A DNA stretch of 64,000 nt from Deroplatys truncata (GCA_030765065.1 CM060978.1:218321498-218385497), one strand, 5' to 3'; positions 32,760 through 45,005 are shown, counted from the first letter of the stretch. Program-made: numbers and translations. The notes: a model not told the origin generated them from the letters alone.

Positions 32760-33555
32760 AAATTGAAACAAGAGTATCATAAGAAAACAACATAAACTCA
32801 AATGTCATAGAGAATATCAATTTCATATAGTATTGCTATATGTTACCGAAGAACAGAAGAGATCACACATCAGCTAAGTTATACCTAAGAGAAAATAGTT
32901 TCCATTAATTTGCACTTTAAACCCACAAGCATTAGTCTTTACTATATAAATCTAATATGCTGTATTGTAAATAGTTATTCCAAGGATTTAAAATCCCCAA
33001 ATAAACAAATATTAAAAACCAACTGCTAACTTAAACTCCTTCCTTTGTGTTAGAAATCAATTTGGAAGCCATAGTTCGGGTAGCTTCCATTATATTTCTG
33101 ATAGCTGGAAAGTTTTATTGCATGTCCTCTTTCTTGACATTTGACAGTTTGTAGAAATACCGACTATGAAATGGTTCCTTAATATAGAGATAGGCTGCGA
33201 AGTGTTTGAACTTCGGTACTTACTCTGTATGTTAATGAGAGTAAGTACCGAAGAGAGAGAGAAAGAGAGAGAGAGAGTACGTTCTTCATTTTGTACTGCC
33301 ATGTTTCATATTACAGGGATCGACCCTTCTGAAACATAAACATGAGTGTTTTGAGGCTAGCACAGATATCAATTTTAGAAATTCATTTTGCTGCTATTAC
33401 CTTTTGCCCCACTTTGGAGCTGCTCTGTTTTGGAGCTAATAATTTATAAGCCTGCAGCTCTTAGGCATAAAGTTTGAATTGAAATAAAAATCGGTCAACA
33501 TTGCTTGCAGGCAAAAATATTTTATAAAAATTAATCGAAATAAAATAGATAGAGG
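32760..33555. other. No recognisable gene; GA microsatellite
   Basis: AGAGAGAGA run at 33254-33277. Near 33218-33251, ACTTACTCT..AGAGTAAGT with TTCGGTAC/GTACCGAA forms a short near-perfect hairpin with about 16 paired bases per side. Confidence 0.4.
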
Positions 33556-33559
33556 ATTC

Positions 33560-34060
33560 TTTTTACCTTCTCCACCACTTGCATATAGGTAGAGAAGGTA
33601 CGGTAATACATAAACTTGAAAACGAAAAGTCGGATAAACAGTAAACTTGGTATTTAGGTTCAGCAACTTCTAAAGATGCGACACGAAGGTTTTTAAGAAA
33701 ATCACCCTACCCCAAACTACCCTTTTGCAGTTTTTTCGAAGTTTTTTATTTTCTAAAAAAAATGGCTCTAACTATTTTGATTAAAATACCACTTATTAAT
33801 GATATTTTGATGGAAAGTAAACTGTATATCTTGAATTTTATAGTAATAGCCTTTGAAGTCTTCTTCATTTGGAAGAAATTTTATATAAACTTGTATAACT
33901 ACTAAACGTTAAGCGATAGACGGATATGTACTACCCAAGAAATTTAGACCTTTAAATCAAAATTTATTTCAAATAACTTTTACTGTGGCATAAGCCGTTT
34001 CCGAGATAACCGTTATCATTGGTTCGAATTGTTCATTACTTGGTCATTCTTTTAAGCCCT
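33560..34060 (+). repeat. Dispersed repeat family B, copy 2
   Basis: Aligns with 45006-45560: AGAAGGTA start, AACTTGGTAT, AAAGATGCGACA, CTACCCTT, TTGGAAGA, AAACGTTAAGCGATA, CAAAATTTATTTCAAATAA and GTGGCATAAGCC in the same order. Confidence 0.65.
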
Positions 34061-34074
34061 TTCAACATTGCCGG

Positions 34075-34172
34075 TCCTCGTAGCCGTGGTCGCTGAGTGT
34101 ATAGCTTCGGCGCTCCGCCAAGCTGAGGGTCGCTGGTTCGACTCCCGCCATGGGCGTGTGTGTGTGTGTGTG
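34075..34172 (+). mobile_element. tRNA-like SINE head with GT tract
   Basis: CCTCGTAGCCGTGGTCGCTG (A-box-like) and CTGGTTCGACTCCCGCCATG (B-box) spaced as in a tRNA-derived Pol III promoter, then (GT)n at 34155-34172. Not a functional tRNA: no acceptor stem closes. Confidence 0.55.
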
Positions 34173-34179
34173 TGAATTG

Positions 34180-35700
34180 AAATAATAAGCGGTAATGCAA
34201 AACAGTAAAAACGCAGTCATGATAAACTGGGTAGCCAATGGAACTTTAAAAAGGAAAAAAAATTCGTTGCGATTGCAGGGAAACAGTATGGAATTTTAAA
34301 GATTTTCCACGTAGACATGACTGCGACTGTAATTGTCACTGCAGTTGCATACCGGTTTGCTGTTGCCGGCCTTGTAAGATGGGAAGAGCAAAAGAGAGGG
34401 AAATTGACTCTAGTTCACTACTTACACACGTAAGTAGTGGCTTGCGCCAGGTTCCTGTCCATTCATTCAGACTTATTCATTTCAAGAGTACAGGGGAAAA
34501 ACAATCAAGATCTGCTTTGGTAAAATGCAGAATTTTGGGGCTGCAATTTTAAGGACGTAGTATTGCGTATCCCAATATAATAATGCATTGGGACAACATG
34601 TATTATTTCCTAAAATTGTAGTCCGAAATAAATTACAGAAAGGGGAAGCCAAAAAAGCAAAAGTCAGTATTATATTGCATCTTTTATAAAGACTCATAAA
34701 TTGGATTTCGATTGCTTTTGTACTCCTAAAGTATTTCCAATGGTAAGCTTCCCTCATCACAGCGGCATTAATGGTGGTTATTACAGTGCCCTTCTGTAAG
34801 ATTAATGAAAACATTTCAGTGTTTGCAAACAGAGGTTTGTAGCTGGTAATCTCCCAATTTGGAACTGCGTATATGGAATCATATGAGAGCATTAACACTC
34901 AAGTAAGGATCAAGCGGTTGTACATTTGAAACTGGAATCCTACCGCAACTCTCGACATGCTTCAGTCGTCTGTAAGTGCGAACACAGCACACCATGAAGC
35001 ATCACTTGGAATACTCGAGTCGTTCGGTATGATGGAGCACCACTTTTGCTCCCAGAAAATTCAATGAATGACTCATGATCGCATTACGTCCGTCATATGC
35101 ATCATTCATGAACACCTACTTCCGTAGCTGCTATAACTAATACACTTTGACTCTGCGCTGGTATACTAGGCATTGTGTGTGTGTGCTGAAAAATATATGC
35201 GATTCCGCCCTCTAGCAAATCATTTTCGGAGCTACTGTAGCTTCTCTAGGTTTCGATAATAGCGACAAAAACATAAAATGGAGTTATGGTTTTGAACACT
35301 TGGGGTGAATTATCCCTAATCAGCATCGCAGCAGCAACAGCTTCAGGTATTACATCTATAACCCGTTGTGGTCTTCTGTACGATTTACTAGTCTATCCAC
35401 CTCTTTCTTGGTCTTCGTGGATCTCCACGTCCATTTGGTTTATGTCTTAAAACTATATTGGTTATAGAATATTATTATTACTATTATTATTTGGCTGTCC
35501 CTTCATATATTCCATACGTTCTTTGGGTTCATCTATATCTTTCACTTAAATAAAAACGTTTAATTCTTCTTTTATTTCTGTTTTCCTTTTGTTTTTCAAA
35601 ATGTATCCCGTCACTGATCTTAAACGTTTCATCTCCGGAGCTTATATCCTGATTTTTCCTTTCTTACTTTATCTGCCACCTACTTATAGTGGTCAAGAGG
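34180..35700. other. No recognisable gene
   Basis: A 138-codon frame on the minus strand (34482-34898) has no recognised domain and unremarkable composition; I do not call it a gene. Confidence 0.4.
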
Positions 35701-35702
35701 AG

Positions 35703-36090
35703 GTATTGGTCATTTATGTATTATTATTGTATTATATTGTTGGAGGCTATTGTTTGCGAATATTGTTGTCGGATGTGTAATTGCGTGTCAAACTAGTGTC
35801 GGGGACTCATTGATAGATTGCTAATTTTCGGATTGTGCGCATGCGCGGTGGGTTAACTACTAAACCTGCGTCGGTTAGTATAGGGACGCGTCAGTCGACC
35901 CTTGAAATCTTGGAAGTGTGGATGTAGAGTAGGTTCTTCCGACCCCTGGTGCAGAGGCATCGGCCATGGCGGAATCGAGACTATCACACCTCAACATGTA
36001 ATTTGAAGGTGAGATACATTTACAATAAATCTCTTAAGTGAGGGTTCCTACTTTCTAACTATCGTTCTTTTCATTCTTCCCATGTGAAAA
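35703..36090 (+). repeat. 5' LTR of the Gypsy relic
   Basis: About 390 bp, with a poly(A) signal AATAAA near 36026. Ends are not sharp. The 3' copy begins TGTAGCATTTG at 38759, right after the purine-rich GGTGAAA. Confidence 0.5.
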
Positions 36091-36261
36091 TTCAGATTTT
36101 CCAACCAACTACCTTTTCCTTTCTACCTTTTGCAGGCAACTTCAGGTAAAGTTCAAAACCTCAACCTGATAAGCAGAGCTCGTGACGCGAGAAATATATA
36201 TAAGAGTAGGCATTTCCAGGATTTCACCAGTTCCTGAGTCGGGGACCAGATGTCACAGAGT

Positions 36262-36460
36262 CAATCTGCGTGCTCTAGGGGTACCATGCTAGCCTCTAGT
36301 TCCCGAGGTCATGGGTTCAAACCTGGCGAAGGACGATAAACCCTTCTGGCGAAAAAAAATCCCTTAGCATGGCTTCCTTGGGAAGGGAAGTAAAGTCGCT
36401 GGTCTCGTATCTCAGATTTGCGACACGTAAGAGAACCGCAAGCCTAACAGAAAATTGATA
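36262..36460 (+). mobile_element. SINE family 2, copy 1
   Basis: GTGCTCTAGGGGTACCATGC, then TAGCCTCTAGTTCCCGAGGT, then B-box GGTTCAAACC, and a body with TCCCTTAGCATGGCTTCCTT. It lies where Gypsy protease/RT coding should be, at a deletion. Confidence 0.65.
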
Positions 36461-36480
36461 GAAACTAATAGAAAACGTGT

Positions 36481-36921
36481 TAGAAAACTTAGAGTGTGTG
36501 TTTCAAAGATTGGAATCCCATAATTTATAACTCAGGCCTGATAAGTGCTACTTCACTGTGAATAAAGCAAAGCTCTTGGGCTTTGAAGTATCAAAAAATG
36601 GTATCTCGCCAGATGCAGATAAAGCCTTCGTTATACAAACCTTGCCTATACCTAAGAATGTAAGAGATGTTCATAGAACCCTTGGACTGTTTAAGTTTTA
36701 CAGGAAGTTTATATGTAATTATTCGCAGATTCCTGGTCACTTATATTACCAACAAAGGAGAACCAAGATTTCTTGTGGGGGACCGCCTCAACCGGAAACT
36801 TTTGAGAGAATTAAACGTCTTCTATCTTCTGCTCCGTCTTAGCTTATTTTGCTTCAGGTGCTCCAACATACGGATGCACATGTAGGCCTCGGGAGTTGGT
36901 ATTGGCTACATACTACTTCAA
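36481..36921 (+). pseudogene. Gypsy pol fragment: end of reverse transcriptase
   Basis: From 36481 the frame reads ENLECVFQRLESHNL, a TAA, then LRPDKCYFTVNKAKLLGFEV and IPKNVRDVHRTLGLFKFYRK, the thumb/connection segment of Ty3/Gypsy RT. It runs out of frame near 36840, and the SINE at 36932 interrupts the RNase H start. Confidence 0.8.
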
Positions 36922-36931
36922 TCTCAAAATG

Positions 36932-37224
36932 TCGTCCTCCGTGGTCTAGAGATATTATGCTAGCCTCTAGTTCCCGAGATCGACAGTTCAAACGCGGTGG
37001 GGGCGATGAAAATCCTTAGTTTTATCGGGCGTAAAAATCCTTAGCATGGCTTCGTTCGCAAGGGAAGTAAGCCGGTGGTCCCGTGTCGTAAATTTGCGGC
37101 ATATAAAAGAACCTCAAGCCTGATAAAAAGGCCTCTAGGAAAATTTCCGCCCAGTATAGAACGAGACTCCAAGAACCATAGTAGTTATAGAGGGTCCATA
37201 AATAAAACTTAATTTAATTTTTAG
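36932..37224 (+). mobile_element. SINE family 2, copy 2, with 10-bp target duplication
   Basis: Full-length copy bounded by TCTCAAAATG at 36922-36931 and 37225-37234. A-box TGGTCTAGAG, a B-box-like AGTTCAAACG and a tail ending AAACTTAATTTAATTTTTAG. It splits the RNase H region cleanly, so it inserted after the Gypsy element. Confidence 0.85.
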
Positions 37225-37770
37225 TCTCAAAATGGAGTTATGCAACCTATAGCTTTTGTTAGTACCACTTTATCCAAATGTGAGAAAGACTACAGTGTTC
37301 CTGAACTTGAGCTTTAGCTATTTTGTTCAGTTTGTATAATTTTTGTTCATTTGTATATGGCCAGAAGGTTTGTCTCTGATCGTCATTCTTTATGTTACGT
37401 AAATAATTTAAAGAATCTTACAGGTCGTCTAGTTCGATGGAGCCTACAGCTTCAGGAATTTGACTATGATGTTTGTTACAAGCCAGGCAAGAAGAACACC
37501 GATTCTGCCTTATTACACCTTTCGGTGTTGGAACCTGAACAGCAACAACTCGATCAATTCTATGCAATACCTACTTGTTTTCTTTCTCCAGTACAGGATG
37601 CACAACAGCAAGCTACTGATCGAACCCTAGTGGACATTACGCATTCACTGAAGGATCCAGCGAAAGCAACACCTAAGGTACAACGCCAGGCTTCTTTACA
37701 TCTTCTAAAACCTGATTTTTTTTATCGCAAAACGCTGGGGAATCTGGGGTACTTCATTTACTTGTAATTC
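37225..37770 (+). pseudogene. Gypsy pol fragment: RNase H region
   Basis: Broken frames read QPIAFVSTTLSKCEKDYSV, then GRLVRWSLQLQEFDYDV and YKPGKKNTDSALLHLSVLEP, the usual end of the Gypsy RNase H domain (the expected Asp-Ala-Leu-Ser-Arg segment is altered). At least two frame changes and a stop near 37316. Confidence 0.8.
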
Positions 37771-38700
37771 CGGAAACCTTAAAACATAAAGTTCTTGCTT
37801 TGTCTCACCAAGACCCTTTGTCTGGTCGCTTAGGTTTTAGTAAAACTTTCAGGAAGATCCATGATAGATACTATGGGATAGTCATGAAGAAGGACATTGA
37901 AAACTTTGTGAAAACATGTCAAAGTTTCCAAATTTATAAAGGTCCTATTAATCAGATGCCTACAGGGTTATTACAGCCCATTCCTGTTAAGGTATTGGAG
38001 AACGTTGGGGCATTGACGTCTTAGGGCCATTGACAAAGTCTAAATTTGGTAATAATCATATTATAGTAGCCACGCAGTATACTAACCGTTGGGTCGAGGT
38101 CTCGACGCTGCCAAGCGCTACCATACTTCATGTTGCCAAGTTCATTCTTCGTGTTATTTGTCGGCATGTAACCCCTGCAATTTTGCTTTCAGATCGTTGA
38201 GCTGTGTTCCTCAGAAATGTTACTCAAGAGCTGCTCAGATTCATGGGCACCACTCCCAAATACAGCAGTGCATATGACCTGGCTTGTAACGGCCTCACAG
38301 AAAGTTTTAATCAAACCTTAGTTAAGATGTTAAGCCATTTTGAGATGATAGACAAAAGAATTGGGATAGAGTGTTATCACAGGCAGCTTTCTCCTATAAT
38401 AGTACAGGAGACCACTAAACATACCCCATTTTACGTACTTTATCTCACCAGATGCAGCTTCAGGCTACGTCAAACGATCTGTGTGTAAAACAAAAGCTGG
38501 AAGATATCCAGAAAGCTTGTTAGCAGGTGATTAACAGCAATCTGTTCAGAAGCGTAATTTTGATAGAAAGCATAGAGACATTTCTTTACAGGTTGGTCTA
38601 GTAGTGAAATTTTTCACCCCAATTCGTAAAAACGGAAAATGCACCAAGCTGTTGCATAGATTTTTGGCACCGTTTGAGATAGTGCTACAAGTTTTTTTCT
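37771..38700 (+). pseudogene. Gypsy pol fragment: integrase
   Basis: Zinc-binding part: LSHQDPLSGRLGFSK and DIENFVKTCQSFQ, where the second His and second Cys of the HHCC set have become Arg and Phe. Core: GIDVLGP (first Asp), AILLSDR followed by a TGA (second Asp), and NGLTESFNQTL (Glu). Stops and shifts break it into four pieces. Confidence 0.8.
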
Positions 38701-38758
38701 TTCTCTTTTTTTTCTCTCTTTAGGCACCCAGGTCTTCGCCTTATGGGCCGCGGTGAAA

Positions 38759-38898
38759 TGTAGCATTTGTATATATTTATTATGATATTATATTGTTGAA
38801 ACCCATTGCTTGCAACTATTGCGTGTCAAACCAGTGTCGAGGAGCTCTTTTATAAATTGATATTTTCGAATTGTGCGCATGCGCGGTGACAATGTAAG
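38759..38898 (+). repeat. 3' LTR of the Gypsy relic, truncated
   Basis: Starts TGTAGCATTTGTATATATTT; loses similarity to the 5' copy after GCGCATGCGCGGTG. Confidence 0.55.
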
Positions 38899-38899
38899 A

Positions 38900-40794
38900 T
38901 ACCTGTTAAAACCCCAGTATCCGTAAGTTGAACATGAATTTGATGTATGACATTTGTCTAAAAGTCTAATGAAGAAAATTAAAATGGTAGAAGCTATACC
39001 CACAGCTGACGACATAGAAGGCCAGTATAAATAACCATTTATGGCGGGCTGCGCAAAACTGTAATGGGAACGGTAACATATTAATTGAAAGATTCACATC
39101 AATTCTCCATCATATAAAAATGAACATAAATGGCTAGAAAGCGGTGAATGGAAATTTGTAACATGATGAATTGTTGGAGGAAGAACAATGAAATAAATTA
39201 TGCATTAAAGGCCAACCAATCGACTATCATGCTCAGAAGAAAATTATTTTGGAAAGCACCTTTTTAAAAAACCGATTACTCTTTCTCGACATCCTATACA
39301 TACTGGCAGTTTAGAAAGTCATCACTTCTTCATCTGAGACATGCTCCGAATAGAATACATTTTTCATATAATGGCCTTCAACTTAGATCCATGATAGCAG
39401 CGCTAGATCACAATTTCAATGTAATTAAAAAAAACTGGTGTCAAAACTCAGTACTCCAGAGCATCTGGGTCTGGGATCGTGAAAAATGAATATGAAGGAT
39501 CTAACGAAGACTGGAAACTGCTGACAATTGTGAAATAAACAAATCTCTGCACGCACATTGTATAGATCCATTACCGGACGCAGCAATTGATCTGTCACTG
39601 CCGAAGAAATAGCTCCCAGGCTTGACCTCCATTAGAGTCACTACGATTGAAGCACTTCTCATGTTTTCAGTCAACATAAGAAGGTTGGTCACAGACACGT
39701 TATACCATTTTAAATAATAATAATATAATAATAGTTGAATTTAAAACTTACTATTTTTTATTTGTGTGTTCATTAGTGAAGTTCAAAGCCTACATATACT
39801 CCGCTGGGTTCTGCAAAAGTATTTCTAATTCTAAGCACTACACATGATGCTGTGACAACTCTTCTTCTGTTTTCAAAATAGCAGTCCATGAATTAATCCA
39901 CGCTGTAATTTGTTTGTAGCAGGAATATCCCAGGTCTTATCAGCAGGATTGTTGGCGGTGAGCTCAATTGTTTGTTTTCAGCGCTAAGTTATGCCTGGCT
40001 ATATTCGAAACATCACGATCTATACCTAATTTGTGAAAGTTAGGATGCTTTGTGATACAGAGAAAACCACCCTTCACCAATTTTGTGTTTACATAGTCCG
40101 AGCAACACACACTTTACTCATCATTATTCATAGGAACATTCCTTACACTTACAACAATTGGATGGAACCACCACGGTTTTCGGTGTTCACACTGTCTCGG
40201 AATCGCTGTCAGAATTGTGTAAATCCTCAAAATCGCTCTTTTTTGGTTCAACCAATAAGGTCGAATACCGCATTCACTCATTTTCAAAGCAGACGTTGGA
40301 ATACTCACTTTTTATCACCTAGTAGGTATTAACTGATTATGAAAAATGATTGGCTAGCTTTATCTCTACTCTTTGTTATTGAGAGAAGTTATGAACTTTT
40401 AGTGAGACTAACACGTAAACTTGTAAGCCATTTAAAGCACATATGCTGCGTACCTCTTGTCTGGGTGCAGTGTGGCTCTCATGACATCAACTCAACAACA
40501 GCCGTAACCCTATAATCATTCACCTTGGGATGATGAAACTGCATGCGTTGTTATTTATACCTGACGACAAATAAACTAATGCGGTGAATGAAACATTCGT
40601 TTTTATTGTTTCGTTTCCTTTAAGCTGACCGAATTGCAATCACAGGGGAGATCACCCCAAGACTTGATACGGAACATCTCTGTGCTGTTTGAACTCGAGA
40701 CGAATCCTTTTGTAATGTGCATATAAGAAACAACACTAGCCAGGTATATAACAAGACTTAAAGACTGGGCCGTAGACTCTTGAGCTAGGACAAA
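38900..40794. other. No recognisable feature
   Basis: AT-rich DNA; open frames at 39501-39698 and 40033-40332 have no recognised domain. Confidence 0.4.
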
Positions 40795-40799
40795 ATGAA

Positions 40800-40990
40800 A
40801 ATGAAATTGAGTTTTATTTATGGACGCTCTTTAACTACTGTGATTCTTAGCGTCCCATTCTATATTGGGCGTGAAAGACCGGAAATTTTGCCCAGAGGCC
40901 TCTTATAAGGCTTGAGATTCTTTTACGTGCCGTAAATCTACGACACGGGCAGAAACGTTACCCGGAGTTTTCTTTGCCACTGCAACCCTT
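40800..40990 (-). mobile_element. SINE family 2, copy 3 (3' half)
   Basis: Reverse complement of the tail of 36932-37224: shared GTTTTATTTATGGAC, ACTACTGTGATTCTT and GGCTTGAGATTCTTTTA-type blocks. The tRNA-like head is missing. Confidence 0.6.
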
Positions 40991-42460
40991 CCAGGCGGAT
41001 ATTCTATCCCTGAGCTGCATCAACCTGTAGCACTCGGTATTTCCCAGGTCGTTACGATATGATTTCGATTCTTATGTTCACCTTTGTGCTTTACTGTGCA
41101 AGGATTTCGCCTTTCTTTCTACATTCCTCCTTTAGATTTCTCCACAAGAAAGTATCCCAAGCTGCTACCTCTAGGGACGAAGGGATATAGAGCAGCGTTG
41201 ATCGCTTTAGAACACTCATAGGGAGAGCTTTGAGCACTTAAATTGAAACCACATCTCTTCCGAAGAGCTTATAAGCTTTTACCTAATTACACCGCACAAC
41301 TTGCGGGTCGTCTGGTTTTGAGCAGGAGTACTTATACTCGTGCTCTATTTTTTTTTTTTTTTTTTTTTACGTACACTGTAGTGGCAGATTAAGATTTGTG
41401 CACAGGTCGTAAGTTTTGGCTTTAAATTAGAGGATTTATTAGGAAATTTCTTAACTTCTGCAAGACAAAGCTATGTTCCACTCGATTTAACAGTTGATGG
41501 ATGCGTGTATATTACTTGAGGTTATCAGGGAGCAATGTCATAAAGCGTTGTCTGCTGCGATACATGTAGTAGTCGAGTTATAAAACACCACGTAAATGAC
41601 CAGTTCTTACAGGTACGAGTAAAATTGGATACACAGAGGACACCGATGGAGCACATCTCAAAGATGTAGAGGTAGCGTGTTAGATTTTTAATATGGGGAG
41701 GGTTGCGTTTTGGAATATTGGTTGGGGCAAGTTATCTCGATAAGGCTTCATCCGAGGCTGAGGCAACAAAAGACAGGTGCAGTATTTAGGTGTAGGTGAA
41801 AAAAAGTGTGTGCGCATGCGAGTGTGTGTTGATCTCGGAGTACTGAAAAAACAAACAAAAGAGAAGGAAGGGAAAAATAATGGAAAATGAGAGGGAGAAA
41901 CAGGGAGAGGGAAACAGAGAGGGAAAGGGTGATGTGCTGTAAAACTTAAAATAGAGAAGTTGCATAAGCATAATGCATTATACCGAAAATCAACTTTGTC
42001 AACTATGAAAATACTTAATGGCAAAACGCTGTACAATCCACGTCGACCTTCCTCATACCCTGGAAATTGACCATATTCGTAAGTTCAGAATTATATAGAT
42101 ACTCTGCATAGGACGTATCTTATAGTCCTTAGAATACACTGAGCACGGATAACAGAGGGTGTATAATTCTGAGCAATTTTCAAACACTTCGCGCAACCAA
42201 CGATTAGGACGTCCTATTTATCCATTTTCCATCCTATTTGCAATCACAAAAAGCAAATTCCTGTCATGTCCACACTCAGCAGAGTATAAGACTTATCGGA
42301 TATAAACACGGGCACTTTTCTGTATAAATAGTGAAATCTAAAACGATATCATAATCCAAAATATTAGTCAGAAACGGAGTACATAAAAGAATACATCCTG
42401 GAGAATTTAGATTCATGAGGGAAAATCCAAACATAAATGCAGAAGACGGAAAGAATACAG
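40991..42460. other. No recognisable gene; poly(T) at 41348
   Basis: A run of more than 20 T at about 41348-41369 may be the tail of an inverted retroposed copy. A purine-rich stretch at 41850-41930. No coding family seen. Confidence 0.4.
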
Positions 42461-42461
42461 T

Positions 42462-43803
42462 TTGGGTGATTTTAAATGATGGACCCGTTTTATAAAATTG
42501 GTATTTATTAAAGCACAAATCCAACATGAACCATATGCATAACAAGTTTTTTCGCGGGCGGTATGGTTTTAGAAGCGGCCGGTAGAGTGCTCGCGTAATA
42601 GGCCGCCATTGCGTTTCACTGTCAGTACGTAGTGAGATGGCTACTGTGGAGCACAAGGTTTTCTGCGTTATTGAGTTTGCAAAAAATGAGTCGCAAATTG
42701 TAGTGCAGCGGGAATTTGGTAGCAAATTCGGTATTGAACCACAAACTAGAGAAAGCATTAGTCGTTGGTTTAGGTAATTTAAACAGACTGGAAGTGTGTG
42801 TAAAGGAAAAAGCACCGGCCGACCGCATGTGTCAGAGGAGGACTTCAGACGGATTGAAGACAGTTTTGTTCGCAGTCCACGTAAGTCTACCCATAGAGCT
42901 GGTAGAGAACTTGGAATACCCCAACTAGCTGTATGGAAAGTTCTGAGACGGCGTTTGCTGTACCAGCCCTACGGATTACAACTTGTGCAGGTTCTTAAAC
43001 CTAAAGACAAAGAGAAGCGTCTCGAATGTTGTGGTTATGTGCTAGGAATGATGGAGGATGACGCGTTTCTACAGCCTATCATTTTTAGCGATGAAGCGAC
43101 TTGCCACCTTAGTGGAAAAGTCAACAGACACAATGTTCGCAAATGTGGTTTGAAAAATCCACATCCAACATTGCAACACGAAAGAGACTCACCGAAGGTA
43201 AACGTGTTCTGTGCCTTATCCCGTATAAGGGTTAATGGACCATTTTGTTTGCGGAAAAACTGTAACTGGAATAACGTACCTACACATGTTGAAACAATGG
43301 CTGTTCCCTCAAATTATGGAAGATTAACAGGACCTCATTTTCCAACAGGATGGAGCTCCACCCCATTGGCACAGCGATGTTCGAGGCTTTTTGAATGAAT
43401 CCCTTCCTCAGTGCTGGATAGGTCGCAGGGTAAATGAAGACCTGGCTCTACACTTCTGGTCACCGAGATCTCCTGATCTCACCCCCATGTATTATTTCTA
43501 ATGGGGTTATGTTAAGGAAGCTGTTTACGTCCCGCCTCTACCTACAACTCTGGACGATCTGCGGAACCGTATCACTGCTGCCGTGCACTCAGTAACACAA
43601 GATACGCTTGCTCGTGTGTGGGACGAGTTTGGCTATCGCGTAGATGTTTGCCGTGCAGCAAACGGTGGACACACTGAACATTTATAATGTATTAAACAAA
43701 ACTTTGAAAATTCCTCTGTTTATTGGTATAAAGATGGTTCATTTTGGATTTGTAGTTTAATAAATACGAAATTTATAAAATGCGTCCATCATTTAAAATC
43801 ATC

Positions 43804-43806
<3 letters not shown>
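42462..43806 (+). mobile_element. IS630/Tc1/mariner-superfamily transposon, inactive
   Basis: Terminal inverted repeats of about 70-80 bp, imperfect: left GGGTGATTTTAAATGATGGA, right (inverted) GGATGATTTTAAATGATGGA, then shared TTATAAA and GTATTTATTAAA blocks and CAAATCCAA. About 1.34 kb. The right end abuts a (TA)n run at 43806-43846, consistent with TA insertion. It encodes a broken transposase. Confidence 0.8.
42637..43687 (+). pseudogene. Transposase with DUF4817-type N-terminal HTH, broken
   Basis: ATG at 42637, MATVEHKVFCVIEFAKNES; TAA at 42775 after SISRWFR; the same frame continues KQTGSVCKGKSTGRPHVSEE, a spacer helix region, then IIFSDEATCHLSGKVN (first Asp). Near 43290 it shifts; the other frame carries FQQDGAPPHW (second Asp) and SPRSPDLTPMYYF, where the third catalytic Asp is replaced by Tyr, followed by a TAA. 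The C-terminal part is readable to 43687. N-terminal HTH plus DD-type core is typical of a family common in insects. Confidence 0.8.

Positions 43807-43846
<40 letters not shown>
43806..43846. repeat. (TA)n microsatellite
   Basis: About 20 TA repeats next to the transposon's right end. Confidence 0.9.
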
Positions 43847-43847
<1 letters not shown>

Positions 43848-43849
43848 GT

Positions 43850-44690
43850 CGTTAATAAAGCATAGTGAATGTGTGATCTTATCGTTCACCTTACTGCACC
43901 TATTGTAACTTGAAAACCACCCAAACCTAAAGCAAATCATTAAGTTTATTTTTTATTTAAGTTTATTTATTTAAAATAACCTAGCAAAACTGTAGTTCAA
44001 CGAGGACGTAATACAATGAAACTGTCTATAATAACGTTAAAACGTTTTACAGGTCCAGAACAGGATATCTGCATTTATAAGCTAAAGAGTAAAAGCTCGA
44101 CCCTTTTCTGCTCATCGTAAACTTACTGTTCTTATGGGCAAGTACTGCTAATAATGTCTTCGTTACGACTAATGGAAATCTGATCCTAATGCTCTTCTAA
44201 GAAAGTTCCTTCACTCACTGATCCCATAGATGACAATAAAAGAACATAAAAGACTGTGTTCAAGTTTTTTTTTGTGCTCTTCTTCTAGCTTAAACAACTG
44301 CACGTGGTAGAACAACTTCGGGGATTGGATCTCTCAGGGGAATAAACGAGTCTCGGCTCCAGATATTTATTTTCTATCTCCTAGATGACCAGAGAAGGAC
44401 AGAGCATGGGATTATGCGGATTTATGTGACCTCTTAAAAACTGCAGTAACGCTCATAAATGTTTTCTTGGATGAAACTCGAATCAGATCCCTGGTTTATA
44501 CTTCGAAAGAGCGTGAGCAATGAAGTACGAAAATATTGCGAATTGTTGTTTAATCCTGATATTTGAACTACATTTATAATTTTGATTGCCACTGTTTGAC
44601 ACTCCTTCTTGAACCATAACTAAGGTGCATGAAATACTGTATATTCAGTTGCAAAATTCGATATCCGATTTTTGACGTCACGTGTATAAG
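43850..44690. other. No recognisable feature
   Basis: AT-rich, no long open frame, no repeat seen. Confidence 0.4.
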
Positions 44691-45005
44691 AAAAAATCTG
44701 ATGTCTTCTACTCACATGACTACCTCCACTCACTCTTTTATCGACTTTTCTCACAAAAACTTATTCTTCTATCTACTTCTTGTTAATCCAAATAAACTTT
44801 AAATTCACATATACACATTTCGTTGTATGATACCTGGGTAAGCCGATTAAAACATTTTAAATAGCATGTCGCTGTATGATAGCTTTTAAATTCCATGCTT
44901 TTACATGATCATTAGAAAAAAATTTGCTGTGATACATTCACATGGCCTTCTTTACTCTCTATCGTTTATTAGTGTCTATAAAAACTAATCTTACTAAATC
45001 TTATT
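44690..45005 (+). repeat. Dispersed CACATGACT-type repeat fragments
   Basis: TCTGATGTCTTCTACTCACA (44697) and CATTCACATGGCCTTC (44936), each followed by a TATCGTTTATTAGT- or CTTATTCTTC-like stretch. Related pieces are at 1486, 30480 (inverted) and 45730. Confidence 0.5.

Larger units (their letters stand above)
35703..38898 (+). mobile_element. Decayed Ty3/Gypsy retrotransposon with nested SINEs
   Basis: LTR-like sequence at 35703-36090 is repeated in shortened form at 38759-38898 (shared ATTGCGTGTCAAAC, AGTGTCG, ATTGTGCGCATGCGCGGTG). Between them lie broken pol pieces in Gypsy order: RT end, RNase H, zinc-binding and core integrase. Gag, protease and most of RT are missing. Two SINEs of one family sit inside (36262-36460 and 36932-37224). 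Confidence 0.8.

Noticed and set aside
34075..34160. A functional tRNA gene
   Set aside because: A- and B-box-like words are present but no cloverleaf closes; it continues into a GT tract, so a SINE head is more likely.
34482..34898. 138-codon minus-strand ORF as a host gene
   Set aside because: No recognised domain, no promoter or splice context, and a length compatible with chance in AT-rich DNA.
42276..42815. 179-codon minus-strand frame
   Set aside because: It runs antisense through the transposon end and transposase start, which explains it.
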